Position numbers and translations under genes: made by a program
Notes under the pieces: model-generated
Seen by the model: only the letters and a program-made list of their open reading frames with translations
Databases searched by the model: none
Told to the model about the DNA's origin: nothing
Assembly: GCF_022484265.1 (NCBI RefSeq)
Contig: NZ_JAKVLR010000001.1
Span: 1,922,001 to 1,986,000, forward strand
DNA: 64,000 bases
Source: Companilactobacillus sp.
Lineage (GTDB): Bacteria; Bacillota; Bacilli; Lactobacillales; Lactobacillaceae
Reading direction: 5' to 3'
Part shown: piece by piece, positions 32,177 to 40,649 of the stretch
How the letters are laid out: each line of letters begins with the position of its first letter
Position numbering within the stretch: the stretch's first letter is position 1

Positions 32177-33037
32177 ATGGTAGAAAGAATTAAATTAAAT
32201 GATGGTAATGAAATTCCCGCAATTGGCTTTGGCGTATTCTTGATACCTGCTGACGGCTCAACTTACAAAGCAGTCATGAATGCTCTAAAGGTTGGTTATC
32301 GTCACATTGATACAGCAGTTGCTTACTTTAATGAAGCAGAAGTTGGACGTGCAATCAAAGACAGTGGCATTCCTCGTGATGAAATTTTTGTCACCAGCAA
32401 ACTTTGGCTCCAAGATTATGGCTATGAACCTGCTAAGAAGGGAATCGCTACTTCTTTGAAAAAATTAGGCTTGGACTATATCGACCTATACTTGATCCAC
32501 CAACCTTATGGGGATGTTCCCGGTGCTTGGAAAGCTATGGAAGAAGCTCAAAAAGCCGGTCAACTCAAGTCGATTGGTATCAGTAACGCCACTCCAAAAA
32601 TTTGGAATCAATTTGAGGATTCATTCAACGTGATTCCAGCAGTTAACCAAGTTGAATACAATCCCTATTCTCAACAAAAAGAACTTCGTAAGATCTTAGA
32701 TCCACTAGATGTAAAGCTTGAAGCTTGGGGTCCATTGGGTCAAGGCAATGCTGATTTATTTGCAGAACCAATCATCAAACAATTGAGCGAAAAGTATCAT
32801 AAAGATGCTGGTCAAATTATCCTTCGTTTTGAAAATCAAGAAGGCGTTATCGTCTTGCCAAAATCTACCCACGAATCCAGAATGATTTCCAATAAAGACA
32901 TTTTTGACTTTGAACTAACAGAAGATGAAATGGAACAAATGCGTTCACTCGATAAGGGTCACGGTTCACATAACCCTGATGATCCCGGTGTTGAACAAAT
33001 GTTGCTATCAGCTTTTGATGTACACGCAAATGACTAA
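32177..33037 (+). CDS. Aldo-keto reductase, second of a tandem pair
   Basis: 286 residues, GAGGAG before ATG 32177, 20 bases after the previous stop. Tetrad residues lie in HIDTAVAYFNE, VTSKLWLQD and LIHQPYGD; cofactor motif LPKSTHESRMISN. It is clearly homologous to the preceding gene through the whole length (shared LHQPYGD/IHQPYGD and GAWKAMEEA-like segments), so the pair arose by tandem duplication and then diverged. Probable NADPH-dependent reduction of aldehydes or ketones. Confidence 0.93.
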   Translation: MVERIKLNDGNEIPAIGFGVFLIPADGSTYKAVMNALKVGYRHIDTAVAYFNEAEVGRAIKDSGIPRDEIFVTSKLWLQDYGYEPAKKGIATSLKKLGLDYIDLYLIHQPYGDVPGAWKAMEEAQKAGQLKSIGISNATPKIWNQFEDSFNVIPAVNQVEYNPYSQQKELRKILDPLDVKLEAWGPLGQGNADLFAEPIIKQLSEKYHKDAGQIILRFENQEGVIVLPKSTHESRMISNKDIFDFELTEDEMEQMRSLDKGHGSHNPDDPGVEQMLLSAFDVHAND

Positions 33038-33063
33038 TTTTTACTAATAGGAGAAAGAATATT

Positions 33064-33711
33064 ATGACAAAAGTATTGATTTTAGGTGCTAACGGACAAG
33101 TTGCTAGAATCGTTGAAGAACGTTTGATGGCAGAAAATCCGGATGACAAGCTAACTTTATTTTTAAGAAATAGTTCACGTTTGAATAACTTAGAAGGACA
33201 CAAGAATGTCACGATCGTTGATGGCGATATTACTGACTTTGATGATGTTAACAACGTAATGAAGGGTCAAGATATTGTTTATGTATCAATGGTTGACCAT
33301 ACTCCTGATAATGTCATCACTAACAACGTAGTCAAAGCTATGAAAGAAAATAACGTGCAACGCGTTGTTGAAACTAGTTTGCTCGGACTTTATAACGAGG
33401 TTCCTGGTGAATATGGACTTTGGAACTACGAACAAGTTAAAAGTGGACTTCCAGCAGCAATCAACGCTGATAAAATTTTATCTGAATCAGGACTTACTTA
33501 TACGACACTACGTTTTCCATGGTTAAATGACCGTGATGAAGTTAAGTATGTTGTGACACACAAGAATGAAGAATACGTTGGAGTTTCAGGCTCACGTCAA
33601 AGTATGGCTGATGTAATTGTTAAAATTATCAATGACCCTACATATTTGGAGAATGATTCAGTTGGTATCGCTGATAAAGATACTCAAAAGGAAACACGAC
33701 CAGTTTATTAA
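33064..33711 (+). CDS. NAD(P)H-binding atypical SDR (NmrA-like)
   Basis: 215 residues, AGGAG before ATG 33064. MTKVLILGANGQVARIVEERL is the dinucleotide-binding start; FLRNSSRLNNL, VDGDITDFDDVNNVM and TSLLGLYNEVPGEYG follow. The protein matches the one at 8923 in layout and several motifs (FLRNSSRL, EVPG, W near residue 120), so they are paralogues. No Tyr-x-x-x-Lys catalytic pair is seen. It is the third gene of the AKR operon; a terminator follows. Confidence 0.85.
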   Translation: MTKVLILGANGQVARIVEERLMAENPDDKLTLFLRNSSRLNNLEGHKNVTIVDGDITDFDDVNNVMKGQDIVYVSMVDHTPDNVITNNVVKAMKENNVQRVVETSLLGLYNEVPGEYGLWNYEQVKSGLPAAINADKILSESGLTYTTLRFPWLNDRDEVKYVVTHKNEEYVGVSGSRQSMADVIVKIINDPTYLENDSVGIADKDTQKETRPVY

Positions 33712-33723
33712 TCTGCTATTTTG

Positions 33724-33752
33724 AACATCTAACTAATTGGTTAGATGTTTTT
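33724..33752 (+). terminator. Rho-independent terminator
   Basis: Stem 33724-33733/33740-33749 with T-run closes the AKR operon. Confidence 0.85.
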
Positions 33753-33893
33753 ATATGAAGTGACTGATAAGTAAAACTTATCAATCATCTCTGAAACTGA
33801 AATTGGTTAAACTCTCTGTAGCTTGTATCATAGGTTTCGAAAGTTAAATACGAGTGACAAAGTAAACAAATTTTTTAAAAGGGAGAAATTAAT

Positions 33894-34934
33894 ATGAAAG
33901 CAGCTTTATTTGTAAAACCAGGAGAAATGACAACAACCGAAGTTGATAAACCAGTTCTTGAAAAACCAACTGATGCTGTCATAAAAGTACTTAGAGCTTG
34001 TGTCTGTGGATCTGACTTGTGGTGGTACCGTGGAATTTCCAAGCGCAATCCTAATTCACTTGCCGGACACGAAGCTATTGGTATCGTTGACGAAGTTGGT
34101 TCAGATTTAAAAAATATTAAAAAGGGCGACTTCGTAATCGTACCGTTCACCCATGGTTGTGGTCACTGTGCAGCCTGTCTAGCAGGATTTGACGGAGATT
34201 GTTTAAACGCTCAACCAGGCGGCAATGGCTACCAAGCTGAATACGTTCGTTACGAAAATGCTGACTGGGGCTTAGTCAAGATCCCTGGAAAACCAGCCGA
34301 TTACTCTGATGAAATGCTAAATAACTTTTTAGCCTTGGCAGATGTTATGGCTACTGGTTACCACGCCGCAGCTAGTGCTGAAGTTAAAGAAGGCGACACA
34401 ACTGTAGTCTTTGGAGATGGGGCTGTTGGTCTAGCAGGTGTTTTATCAGCTAAATTACGTGGGGCAAAGCGCATTATTGCAATGAGTCGTCACGAAGATA
34501 GACAAAAGTTAGCTAAAGAATTTGGTGCAACTGATATCATTCCAGAACGTGGCGATGAAGCTGTTGAAAAAGTTATGGAATTGACTGACGGCAACGGTGC
34601 TGATTCAATTCTTGAATGTGTCGGAACTGAACAATCAGTAGATACAGCAGTTAAAGTCGGACGTCCTGGTGCAATCGTTGGACGTGTTGGCGTTCCTCAA
34701 AAAGCTGAAATGAATACTAACAACTTATTCTGGAAAAACATTGGTCTTCGTGGAGGAATTGCCTCAGTTATAACTGATGACAGAAATGTACTTCTAGACG
34801 CGGTTTTAAGCGGTAAGATTGAACCAGGTAAAGTATTTACTAAGAGATTTGACCTTGGTCATATTGAAGATGCTTACGATGCCATGGACAAACGTACGGC
34901 TATCAAGTCATTATTGATCATTGCTGATAAATAG
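33894..34934 (+). CDS. Zinc-dependent alcohol dehydrogenase (MDR), copy 2
   Basis: 346 residues, AAGGGAG before ATG 33894. The same motif set as copy 1: CVCGSDLWWYRG, GHEAIGIVDEVG, structural zinc HGCGHCAACLAGFDGDC, Rossmann VVFGDGAVGLAGV. The two proteins share most of their sequence, including LADVMATGYHAAASAEVKEGDT. It is followed after 24 bases by an NAD-binding protein, so the two form an operon. Substrate unknown; the repetition within 5 kb suggests isoenzymes for related alcohols or aldehydes. Confidence 0.92.
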   Translation: MKAALFVKPGEMTTTEVDKPVLEKPTDAVIKVLRACVCGSDLWWYRGISKRNPNSLAGHEAIGIVDEVGSDLKNIKKGDFVIVPFTHGCGHCAACLAGFDGDCLNAQPGGNGYQAEYVRYENADWGLVKIPGKPADYSDEMLNNFLALADVMATGYHAAASAEVKEGDTTVVFGDGAVGLAGVLSAKLRGAKRIIAMSRHEDRQKLAKEFGATDIIPERGDEAVEKVMELTDGNGADSILECVGTEQSVDTAVKVGRPGAIVGRVGVPQKAEMNTNNLFWKNIGLRGGIASVITDDRNVLLDAVLSGKIEPGKVFTKRFDLGHIEDAYDAMDKRTAIKSLLIIADK

Positions 34935-34958
34935 ATGGATGAAAAAGGGTGAAATATT

Positions 34959-35558
34959 ATGACAAATGTATTGATTATTGGAGCAACAGGAACAATTGGC
35001 GGTGCAGTCCGCCAAACCTTATTAAAAAATACAAACGACAATTTAACTTTGTTTGCACGTGGAGCTGGCCGTTTAACTGTTAGTGACCGTGAGACTTTGA
35101 TTGCTGGAGACGTTACTAGCGACGCCGACCTTGACAAAGCTATGGCAAACCAAGATGCAGTCTTTGTTGCATTGAGTGGTAATTTGGGCAAGTTTGCCGA
35201 AAAAATCGTTGCTGCTATGGATCGTAATGAAGTACAAAGATTGTTGTTTATTACGTCAATGGGAATTTACAATGAAATTCCAGCATCTCTTGGTGGGGGT
35301 AATTTGAATGAAAATTCAATGTTGCAATCATATCGTGATGCTGCAGACGTTATTGAAGCTTCAGATCTAAATTACACAGTCATTCGCCCAGGTTGGTTCA
35401 ACAATGGACCAGTTGACTATGAAGTAACTACAAAGGGTGAACTATTTGGCGGACATGATGTTTCCATCAGTTCAATCGCCGACATGGTTCAAAGATTGGT
35501 CGAAGATAATAATTTGTATTCAAGTGATAGTATCGGATTGAACACTCCCGAATCATAG
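34959..35558 (+). CDS. NAD(P)-binding NmrA-like protein, copy A
   Basis: 199 residues, AGGGTG before ATG 34959. MTNVLIIGATGTIGGAVRQTLL is a Rossmann GxxGxxG start; ITSMGIYNEIP and IRPGWFNNGPVDYEVTTKGE are the NmrA/YwnB-like landmarks. It is closely related to the protein at 35732, and more distantly to those at 8923 and 33064. It lacks an evident catalytic Tyr-Lys pair, so it may be a quinone-reductase-like or redox-sensing protein. Confidence 0.85.
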   Translation: MTNVLIIGATGTIGGAVRQTLLKNTNDNLTLFARGAGRLTVSDRETLIAGDVTSDADLDKAMANQDAVFVALSGNLGKFAEKIVAAMDRNEVQRLLFITSMGIYNEIPASLGGGNLNENSMLQSYRDAADVIEASDLNYTVIRPGWFNNGPVDYEVTTKGELFGGHDVSISSIADMVQRLVEDNNLYSSDSIGLNTPES

Positions 35559-35565
35559 GATAAAT

Positions 35566-35598
35566 TAAAAAGCAGACTCTTAACGAGCCTGCTTTTTT
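35566..35598 (+). terminator. Rho-independent terminator
   Basis: AAAAGCAG-ACTC / GAG-CTGCTTTT hairpin with T-run between the two NmrA-like copies. Confidence 0.8.
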
Positions 35599-35731
35599 AA
35601 TGGCTTCAGTCATTTTAGGAATGTAAATCTATTCGAAGTTAAAAAACACCAAGTTTAATAGCAACTATAATGAAAATGATGACGGAAATACAAAATATTC
35701 TCATATCGACTTTTTGGAAAGGATGAATATT

Positions 35732-36325
35732 ATGTCAAATGTATTAATTATTGGTGCCACTGGAAAAATTGGTGGAGCTGTACGTCAGACGTTGCTAAAA
35801 GAAACTGAAGATGAGCTGACATTGTTTTCAAAAGATGCTGCTCAATTAACTACCGAACCTAGCGAGACTGCCTTTGCTGGCGATATCAACAATGAAGCTG
35901 AACTAGACCGTGCCATGAAAGACAAAGATGTTGTAGTCGTTGCGGTGTCAGATCAAGTTGATGAAGCTGCTCAAAACGTAATTAAGGCGATGGACAAAAA
36001 CAAAGTGTCTCGGCTGATTTTTATCACCACAATGGGTATTTATAATGAAATTCCGAAATCAATGGGTGTTGAAAATCTCAAAGATAATCCTGACTTGCAA
36101 AGCTATCGCGATGCGGCAGACTTGGTTGAACAATCAGATTTGGATTACACCATCGTTAGACCTGGCAAGCTCACGAATGGATCCGTCAATTATGAAATCA
36201 CCAAGAAGGGCGAACCATTCGGCGCTCGTGATGTCTCGATGAACTCGATTGCCGACTTCGTCAAAACAGCCATTCATAATGACCAGTACTACGCACAAGA
36301 GAGCGTTGGTCTAAGTACAATTTAA
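35732..36325 (+). CDS. NAD(P)-binding NmrA-like protein, copy B
   Basis: 197 residues from ATG 35732, 6 bases after AAAGGATG; the TTG at 35714 overlaps the site. MSNVLIIGATGKIGGAVRQTLL, FITTMGIYNEIPKSMG and IVRPGKLTNGSVNYEITKKGE follow copy A nearly segment by segment. A tandem duplicate of the gene at 34959 with its own promoter region and terminator. Confidence 0.85.
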   Translation: MSNVLIIGATGKIGGAVRQTLLKETEDELTLFSKDAAQLTTEPSETAFAGDINNEAELDRAMKDKDVVVVAVSDQVDEAAQNVIKAMDKNKVSRLIFITTMGIYNEIPKSMGVENLKDNPDLQSYRDAADLVEQSDLDYTIVRPGKLTNGSVNYEITKKGEPFGARDVSMNSIADFVKTAIHNDQYYAQESVGLSTI

Positions 36326-36337
36326 CTTTATATAGAG

Positions 36338-36369
36338 AAAAAGAACTGATCATCTGGTCAGTTCTTTTT
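36338..36369. terminator. Bidirectional terminator
   Basis: Perfect 12-bp stem 36338-36349/36358-36369, A-run and T-run on opposite sides, between convergent genes. Confidence 0.85.
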
Positions 36370-37297
36370 AGTATCTATCGATAATTTTGTGCAATTCACT
36401 CAAATAGGCATCCCGTAACTCCTTTGGGTATTCGATTATTGCGTTGGTACCCAGGGAAATCGCATAGTGGACCATATAGTCGAACTCTGTCTGATTGTAT
36501 CCACCGCGGATATAATTTTGCCCGTCGATCTGCTTGAAGTGCATGTTAGGATAATGATTTTTTAAAAAAGTTTCGGTCCCAGCTTGATTTAATTTGATGC
36601 TGAAAGGGATGTTGTGATAGTTCTTCTCGTATTCGATGCCGAATTGCTGCAACTGCTGGCGGGTGTATGTTTCAGTGATGTCTTGATTGATGACACAAGT
36701 TTTGAATCGGTCGCAACGATAGGTTCCCCATTGTTTTTGATTGATATTATAGGCACTGCAGAGCCAGACGCCGTTTCGATAAAAGAGGTCGTAAACTTGA
36801 ATCTGTTCATCTGGTCGGTTATTGGTAAATGAGACATCGATAACTTTTTCATCCAAAATGGCTTCTAGAATCAGGTTCAGAAATTTCGGAGAACTGATCG
36901 TGGTCGCATTGTAATAGCTAATAACTTGCTGCTGTTTGGCAATGTTTTCCTGTTGCTGCTGGGGTAAACTAGCCATCAACTTGTCATAAATGTGCGAATA
37001 TGATTTTTCAAACGGCGTAGCAGAAAGAATTTTGAGTGCCTTGAGGGCAAAGAAAATTGCGTTAACTTCTTCCAAGTTGAAAGTGATTGGGATCAGCAGT
37101 TCTTTATTCAATAAATGATAGCCACCCGCACGACCACTCTCAACATAAAAGGACAGTCCCATTTGTTCAAGTTCACTGATATCGCGCAGAGCAGTACGCT
37201 TTGAAATATGAAATTCAGTCATTAAATCATTAATTTGAAAAAAATTTTTGAAGTTGAGAAAAATCAACTCTTGGTTTAGACGTTCAGCTTTATTCAT
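36368..37297 (-). CDS. WYL-domain transcriptional regulator (YafY-like)
   Basis: 309 residues. An N-terminal DeoR-like HTH (NDLMTEFHISKRTALRDISELEQMGLSFY, then GRAGGYHLL wing) is followed by a WYL sensor domain around residues 150-235 (VYDLFYRNGVWLCSAYNINQKQWGTYRCDRF) and a C-terminal extension. WYL proteins bind nucleotides or other small ligands and repress or activate neighbours. It is divergent from the azoreductase-like gene at 37391, with nested palindromes between them, so that gene is the likely target. Confidence 0.9.
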   Translation of the reverse strand: MNKAERLNQELIFLNFKNFFQINDLMTEFHISKRTALRDISELEQMGLSFYVESGRAGGYHLLNKELLIPITFNLEEVNAIFFALKALKILSATPFEKSYSHIYDKLMASLPQQQQENIAKQQQVISYYNATTISSPKFLNLILEAILDEKVIDVSFTNNRPDEQIQVYDLFYRNGVWLCSAYNINQKQWGTYRCDRFKTCVINQDITETYTRQQLQQFGIEYEKNYHNIPFSIKLNQAGTETFLKNHYPNMHFKQIDGQNYIRGGYNQTEFDYMVHYAISLGTNAIIEYPKELRDAYLSELHKIIDRY

Positions 37298-37308
37298 AAT
37301 TTTTCAAC

Positions 37309-37369
37309 TTTCTTGATAAAGGTGCCATGTATTGTCACCTTTTAATTGTATGATGAACTCATCAAGAAA
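37309..37369. promoter_or_regulatory. Nested palindromes between WYL regulator and flavoprotein gene
   Basis: The outer pair TTTCTTGAT (37309-37317) / ATCAAGAAA (37361-37369) encloses the inner pair AAAGGTG (37318-37324) / CACCTTT (37336-37342). The position suggests operators for the WYL protein. Confidence 0.5.
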
Positions 37370-37390
37370 TAAAGCCGAGGGATTTAAAAT

Positions 37391-38035
37391 ATGAAAACTT
37401 TGATTATTAATGCACATCCAGATTTTAGAAATGAAGCACACTACTCAGTTCAAATGGAAAAAATGTTTTTGCAAAAGCATCAAGCTGCTTTTCCAGGTGA
37501 AACTGTCGATGTTCTAAACTTGTATGACACTGAAATTCCGGTGATCTCGAATGATGAACTATTGGGAATTTGGGATAAGCAAGCTAAAGGCGTTACTTTG
37601 AATGAAGAAGAACAACGTATTTTCGCCTTGAATCAAAAATTATTGGATCAATTTAAATCACACCATCGAATCGTGATCGTATCGCCAGTTCACAACTTTA
37701 ACGTGACCGCTAAGATGAAGGATTATATCGACAACGTTTTAATTGCTCGTCAAACGTTCCGTTATACCGAAAGCGGGTCAGTTGGTCTCATGACTGACGA
37801 TTATCGTGTGATGTTATTGCAAGCTAGTGGTTCTGTTTATACCAACAACGATCGTTACACACCATTAGAATTTCAAAGAACTTATTTAGATGCCATGTTT
37901 GTTGAAATGATGGGCTTTGACAGTTTCCAAATCGTTCGTTTACAGGGAACTCAAACTAGTGGAGTGGATATCAATGACGCAATTCAGTCAGCAAAACACC
38001 AATTAGATGTAGAATTCGATAAATTCTACGAATAA
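37391..38035 (+). CDS. FMN-dependent NADH-azoreductase-like flavoprotein (flavodoxin_2)
   Basis: 214 residues, GAGGG before ATG 37391. MKTLIINAHPDFRNEAHYSVQM is the flavodoxin-like phosphate loop region. VIVSPVHNFNVTAKMKDYIDNVLIARQTFRY (the P-x-x-N-F motif and following helix) is the AcpD/AzoR signature. LLQASGSVYTNNDRYTPLEFQRTYL follows as in azoreductases. It reduces azo compounds or quinones by two electrons with NAD(P)H. Likely controlled by the divergent WYL regulator. Confidence 0.88.
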   Translation: MKTLIINAHPDFRNEAHYSVQMEKMFLQKHQAAFPGETVDVLNLYDTEIPVISNDELLGIWDKQAKGVTLNEEEQRIFALNQKLLDQFKSHHRIVIVSPVHNFNVTAKMKDYIDNVLIARQTFRYTESGSVGLMTDDYRVMLLQASGSVYTNNDRYTPLEFQRTYLDAMFVEMMGFDSFQIVRLQGTQTSGVDINDAIQSAKHQLDVEFDKFYE

Positions 38036-38112
38036 TTATTTGCTCTGTTTATAGGTTGATAAACGTGTCATAATGGGAGTATATACAAATATTTTTTAAG
38101 AGGAGAGATCTT

Positions 38113-38349
38113 ATGGCAGACAAAGAATTTACAGTTGCAGATTTGAAGAAGTTTGATGGCACAAATGGAAACCCAGCTTACGTGGCAATCGACGACATCG
38201 TTTACGACGTGACCGACGTAGACCCATGGGCCGGCGGCAAACACCACGGCAATACAGCCGGAAACAATTTGTCGGAAGCCATCATGAAATCGCCACATAA
38301 AAAATCAGTGCTAGCAAAATTAAATGAAGTCGGAAAGCTAGTAAAATAG
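38113..38349 (+). CDS. Cytochrome b5-like heme-binding domain protein
   Basis: 78 residues, GAGGAGAG before ATG 38113. The single domain KEFTVADLKKFDGTNGNPAYVAIDDIVYDVTDVDPWAGG is a cytochrome b5/steroid-binding fold, with candidate axial His in GGKHHGNTAGNNL and SPHKKSV. Small stand-alone b5 domains of this kind are common in anaerobic and lactic Firmicutes; most lactobacilli depend on external heme, so the ligand is not certain. No membrane anchor. Monogenic. Confidence 0.85.
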   Translation: MADKEFTVADLKKFDGTNGNPAYVAIDDIVYDVTDVDPWAGGKHHGNTAGNNLSEAIMKSPHKKSVLAKLNEVGKLVK

Positions 38350-38350
38350 A

Positions 38351-38463
38351 GCGAGAAGAAAAACGAATTGAGGGCGGAGCATAAGAACAGAAAGACGGAG
38401 GGGCCCGTTTGGCCCCGTAATCTTTTTGTTCTTATGCAGTAGCCCTCAGTTTTTCTCTCTCGC
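38351..38463. repeat. 113-bp near-perfect hairpin element
   Basis: One long stem with short interruptions: GCGAGA.../...CTCGC ends, TGAGGGC/GCCCTCA, GCATAAGAAC/GTTCTTATGC, AAAGA/TCTTT and the top GGGGCC (38400-38405)/GGCCCC (38411-38416). It starts right after the cytochrome b5-like stop codon. It is more GC-rich at its tip than its surroundings and has no T-run at its base. It could be a MITE-like palindrome or a structured RNA end. Confidence 0.75.
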
Positions 38464-38526
38464 GTTTCCGCTATAAATATAGAAGCAACTAACAAAAGTA
38501 GAAGCGACCAACAAATCAATAAAACA

Positions 38527-38615
38527 AAAAAAGCCTGAAGCCAAAATGTAGTACCTTAAAAATGTTAGACATAAATCTAACGTTTATGAGGCAATTCAAA
38601 CAGCTTCAGGTTTTT
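38527..38615. terminator. Branched bidirectional terminator-like structure
   Basis: The outer stem CCTGAAGC (38534-38541)/GCTTCAGG (38603-38610), with A-run before and T-run after, encloses a second hairpin AATGTTAGA/TCTAACGTT. It lies between convergent genes. The 318-base gap 38350-38667 otherwise holds only the 113-bp hairpin. Confidence 0.6.
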
Positions 38616-38667
38616 GCGTATAATCATATTTTTAAGAAATACTGATTTAGTTTAGACATCTCAATAT

Positions 38668-39354
38668 TTATTTACTCTGTTTCAATTGGTGCACCAACAT
38701 CTTACCAACTGCTCGTGCTGAAAAAGGATTTTGTCCGGTGATCAATTGTCCGTCTTGGACTGCATATGACTTGTATGCGCGTTTTTTACGGAAGATTGCA
38801 CCGTGATCACTGGCTACTTTCTGATTTAAGAAGGGAACGACTTTTCTTTTGTTAGCTAGGATCTCTTCACTAGTTGTGAAACCCGTGATTTCTTTTCCCT
38901 TGATGAGATAGTCGCCCTTAGCAGTTTTAACGTTCAACAAACCAGCAATACCGTGGCAGACGGAAGTAACGTATCCGCCTTGATTGTAGATATCCATCGT
39001 GATCTTTTGTAGCTCGTGATTGTTAGGGAAGTCCCACATTACACCGTGACCACCAGTGTAGTAAATGGCAGCATACTCTTTTGAGTCGATCTGCGATGGG
39101 TTCATTGAATTCATCAAAGCACGATTTTGAAAATCTGAACTTTCGTAAATTTTCATGTCGGATTCAGCAACGTATTTCATGCTACGTGGGTCCAGCGGAA
39201 CAAAGCCACCTTTTGGACTGACGTAATCAACGTCAAATCCAGCTTTGGTAACTTCGTCAACGAATTCAGTTGCTTCACCAAGCCAAAGTCCGGTTGGGTC
39301 AGTCGTTCCGTGGTATCTAGTTGTATTGGTTAAAACTACTAAGATTTTTGTCAT
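38668..39354 (-). CDS. DJ-1/PfpI-superfamily protein (Hsp31/glyoxalase III-like)
   Basis: 228 residues. MTKILVVLTNTTRYHGTTDPTGLWLGEATEF carries the early Glu (GEATEF) of the family, YTGGHGVMWDFPNN is the His-containing loop, and VTSVCHGIAGLLNVK is the nucleophile elbow with the reactive Cys. VSPKGGFVPLDPRSMK matches Hsp31-type proteins. These act as glutathione-independent glyoxalases or deglycases, or as chaperones. It is the second gene after the old-yellow-enzyme homologue (13-base gap), and part of the ArsR-controlled unit. Confidence 0.88.
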   Translation of the reverse strand: MTKILVVLTNTTRYHGTTDPTGLWLGEATEFVDEVTKAGFDVDYVSPKGGFVPLDPRSMKYVAESDMKIYESSDFQNRALMNSMNPSQIDSKEYAAIYYTGGHGVMWDFPNNHELQKITMDIYNQGGYVTSVCHGIAGLLNVKTAKGDYLIKGKEITGFTTSEEILANKRKVVPFLNQKVASDHGAIFRKKRAYKSYAVQDGQLITGQNPFSARAVGKMLVHQLKQSK

Positions 39355-39367
39355 TTTCCTTACCTCG

Positions 39368-40582
39368 TTATCCTCTTTGTGGTATCAAAGCCGAAAGGCC
39401 TTGTCGTTTAAATGAAAATCCTAAAGCACCCCAGGCATTTTCAGTATCGCGTTGGGTAGATTTGCCGTGGGCAGTACGGTCCATCTGTTGCTGATAAAAA
39501 GATAGTCCAACTAATGATCCGACTTTTTTATCTAAAGGCTTTAAGCCAGTTGATAGGTAGTGCAAGTCGATTTTGTGGAATCTGCCCGCCTTCATCAAGT
39601 TTGGAATATCAGGCATCATAACTAGTGGTCGTGCTAAGCCTACTATATCTGTACCATCAGAATCAATAGCATTTTCCATTCCCTCGGCAGTTGAAAAGCC
39701 ACCAGTTACGGCAATTGGAGCATCGATCATTTGTTTGATTTTTTTAGCGTAATCGATAAAGAATGCACCTTTACCAATTCCCTGTACTAGTGGATTTTCA
39801 TAGTTACCACCAGATATTTCGATTAAGTCGATTCCTAGCTGGTCCATCTTTTGAATAACTTTGATCGAATCGGCTTCAGAAAAACCGTCAGCACTTAGAT
39901 CAGAAGAGTTGATCTTCAAAGCAATTGGGAAGTCAGCGCCGACTTTTTCACGCATGCCCAAATAAATTTCTTCAAGGATTCTCATGCGGTTTTCAAGCGA
40001 GCCACCGTATTCATCAACTCGACGGTTATCGTGTGGCGATAAGAATTGATTGAGTAGATATCCGTGAGCTGCATGAATTTCAACCCCTGAAAAACCTGCT
40101 TTTTGTGCAACCACGGCGGCGTTGATAAATTTTTGGACGATGTCTTTAATTTCAGAGCGATTTAAAGCACGGGGATTGTTGAAAGCAAATGCGTTTGATC
40201 CTTCCATTGGAACGACACTAGGTGCAACAGGCGTTTTGCTCATTGTTCTTGGAGATTGTTTACCAGGATGATTGAGTTGCATGAAGATTGCACCGTCATT
40301 GTCAGTAACGGAACTAGCCCAATTTTTTAAAGCTCGTAGATCGCGGTCATCTTCGACTACCACATTTCCGAATTCACCTTTAGCAGTGTCGTCGACCATA
40401 ACGTTTCCGGTAATGATTAGTCCGGTGCCACCTTTAGCCCAGGTGCGATAAAGGTTATTGAGTGGAGGAGTTGGACGATTGTCGGCACTTCCCAAAGTTT
40501 CACTAGTAGCAGCTTTCATAAAACGATTTTTGATTTCGAAGCCATTCTTTAATTTTAGTGGTGTGAATAATGTAGTAGTCAT
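39368..40582 (-). CDS. Old yellow enzyme-family NADH:flavin oxidoreductase
   Basis: 404 residues from ATG 40582 behind AAGGAGA. The FMN TIM barrel shows LFTPLKLKNGFEIKNRFMKAATSE, LIITGNVMVDD, FMQLNHPGKQSP (His-x-x-x-Q), GVEIHAAHGYLLNQFLSPHDNRR (His/Asn pair) and VGLARPLVMMPDIP. It reduces activated C=C bonds or related electrophiles with NAD(P)H in the cytoplasm. The GTTTAAA operator immediately upstream and the upstream ArsR gene suggest electrophile- or metal-dependent control. Forms a unit with the DJ-1-like gene. Confidence 0.92.
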   Translation of the reverse strand: MTTTLFTPLKLKNGFEIKNRFMKAATSETLGSADNRPTPPLNNLYRTWAKGGTGLIITGNVMVDDTAKGEFGNVVVEDDRDLRALKNWASSVTDNDGAIFMQLNHPGKQSPRTMSKTPVAPSVVPMEGSNAFAFNNPRALNRSEIKDIVQKFINAAVVAQKAGFSGVEIHAAHGYLLNQFLSPHDNRRVDEYGGSLENRMRILEEIYLGMREKVGADFPIALKINSSDLSADGFSEADSIKVIQKMDQLGIDLIEISGGNYENPLVQGIGKGAFFIDYAKKIKQMIDAPIAVTGGFSTAEGMENAIDSDGTDIVGLARPLVMMPDIPNLMKAGRFHKIDLHYLSTGLKPLDKKVGSLVGLSFYQQQMDRTAHGKSTQRDTENAWGALGFSFKRQGLSALIPQRG

Positions 40583-40605
40583 AAGTTTTCTCCTTAGAAT
40601 AATAT

Positions 40606-40621
40606 GTTTAAACATTTAAAC
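40606..40621 (-). promoter_or_regulatory. ArsR-type operator before the OYE gene
   Basis: GTTTAAACATTTAAAC: two 7-base half sites separated by 2 bases. The same half sites and spacing recur upstream of the arsR gene at 40983-40998. Confidence 0.7.
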
Positions 40622-40649
40622 CTATCTTGCAAAAAATAAATTTCACCTA

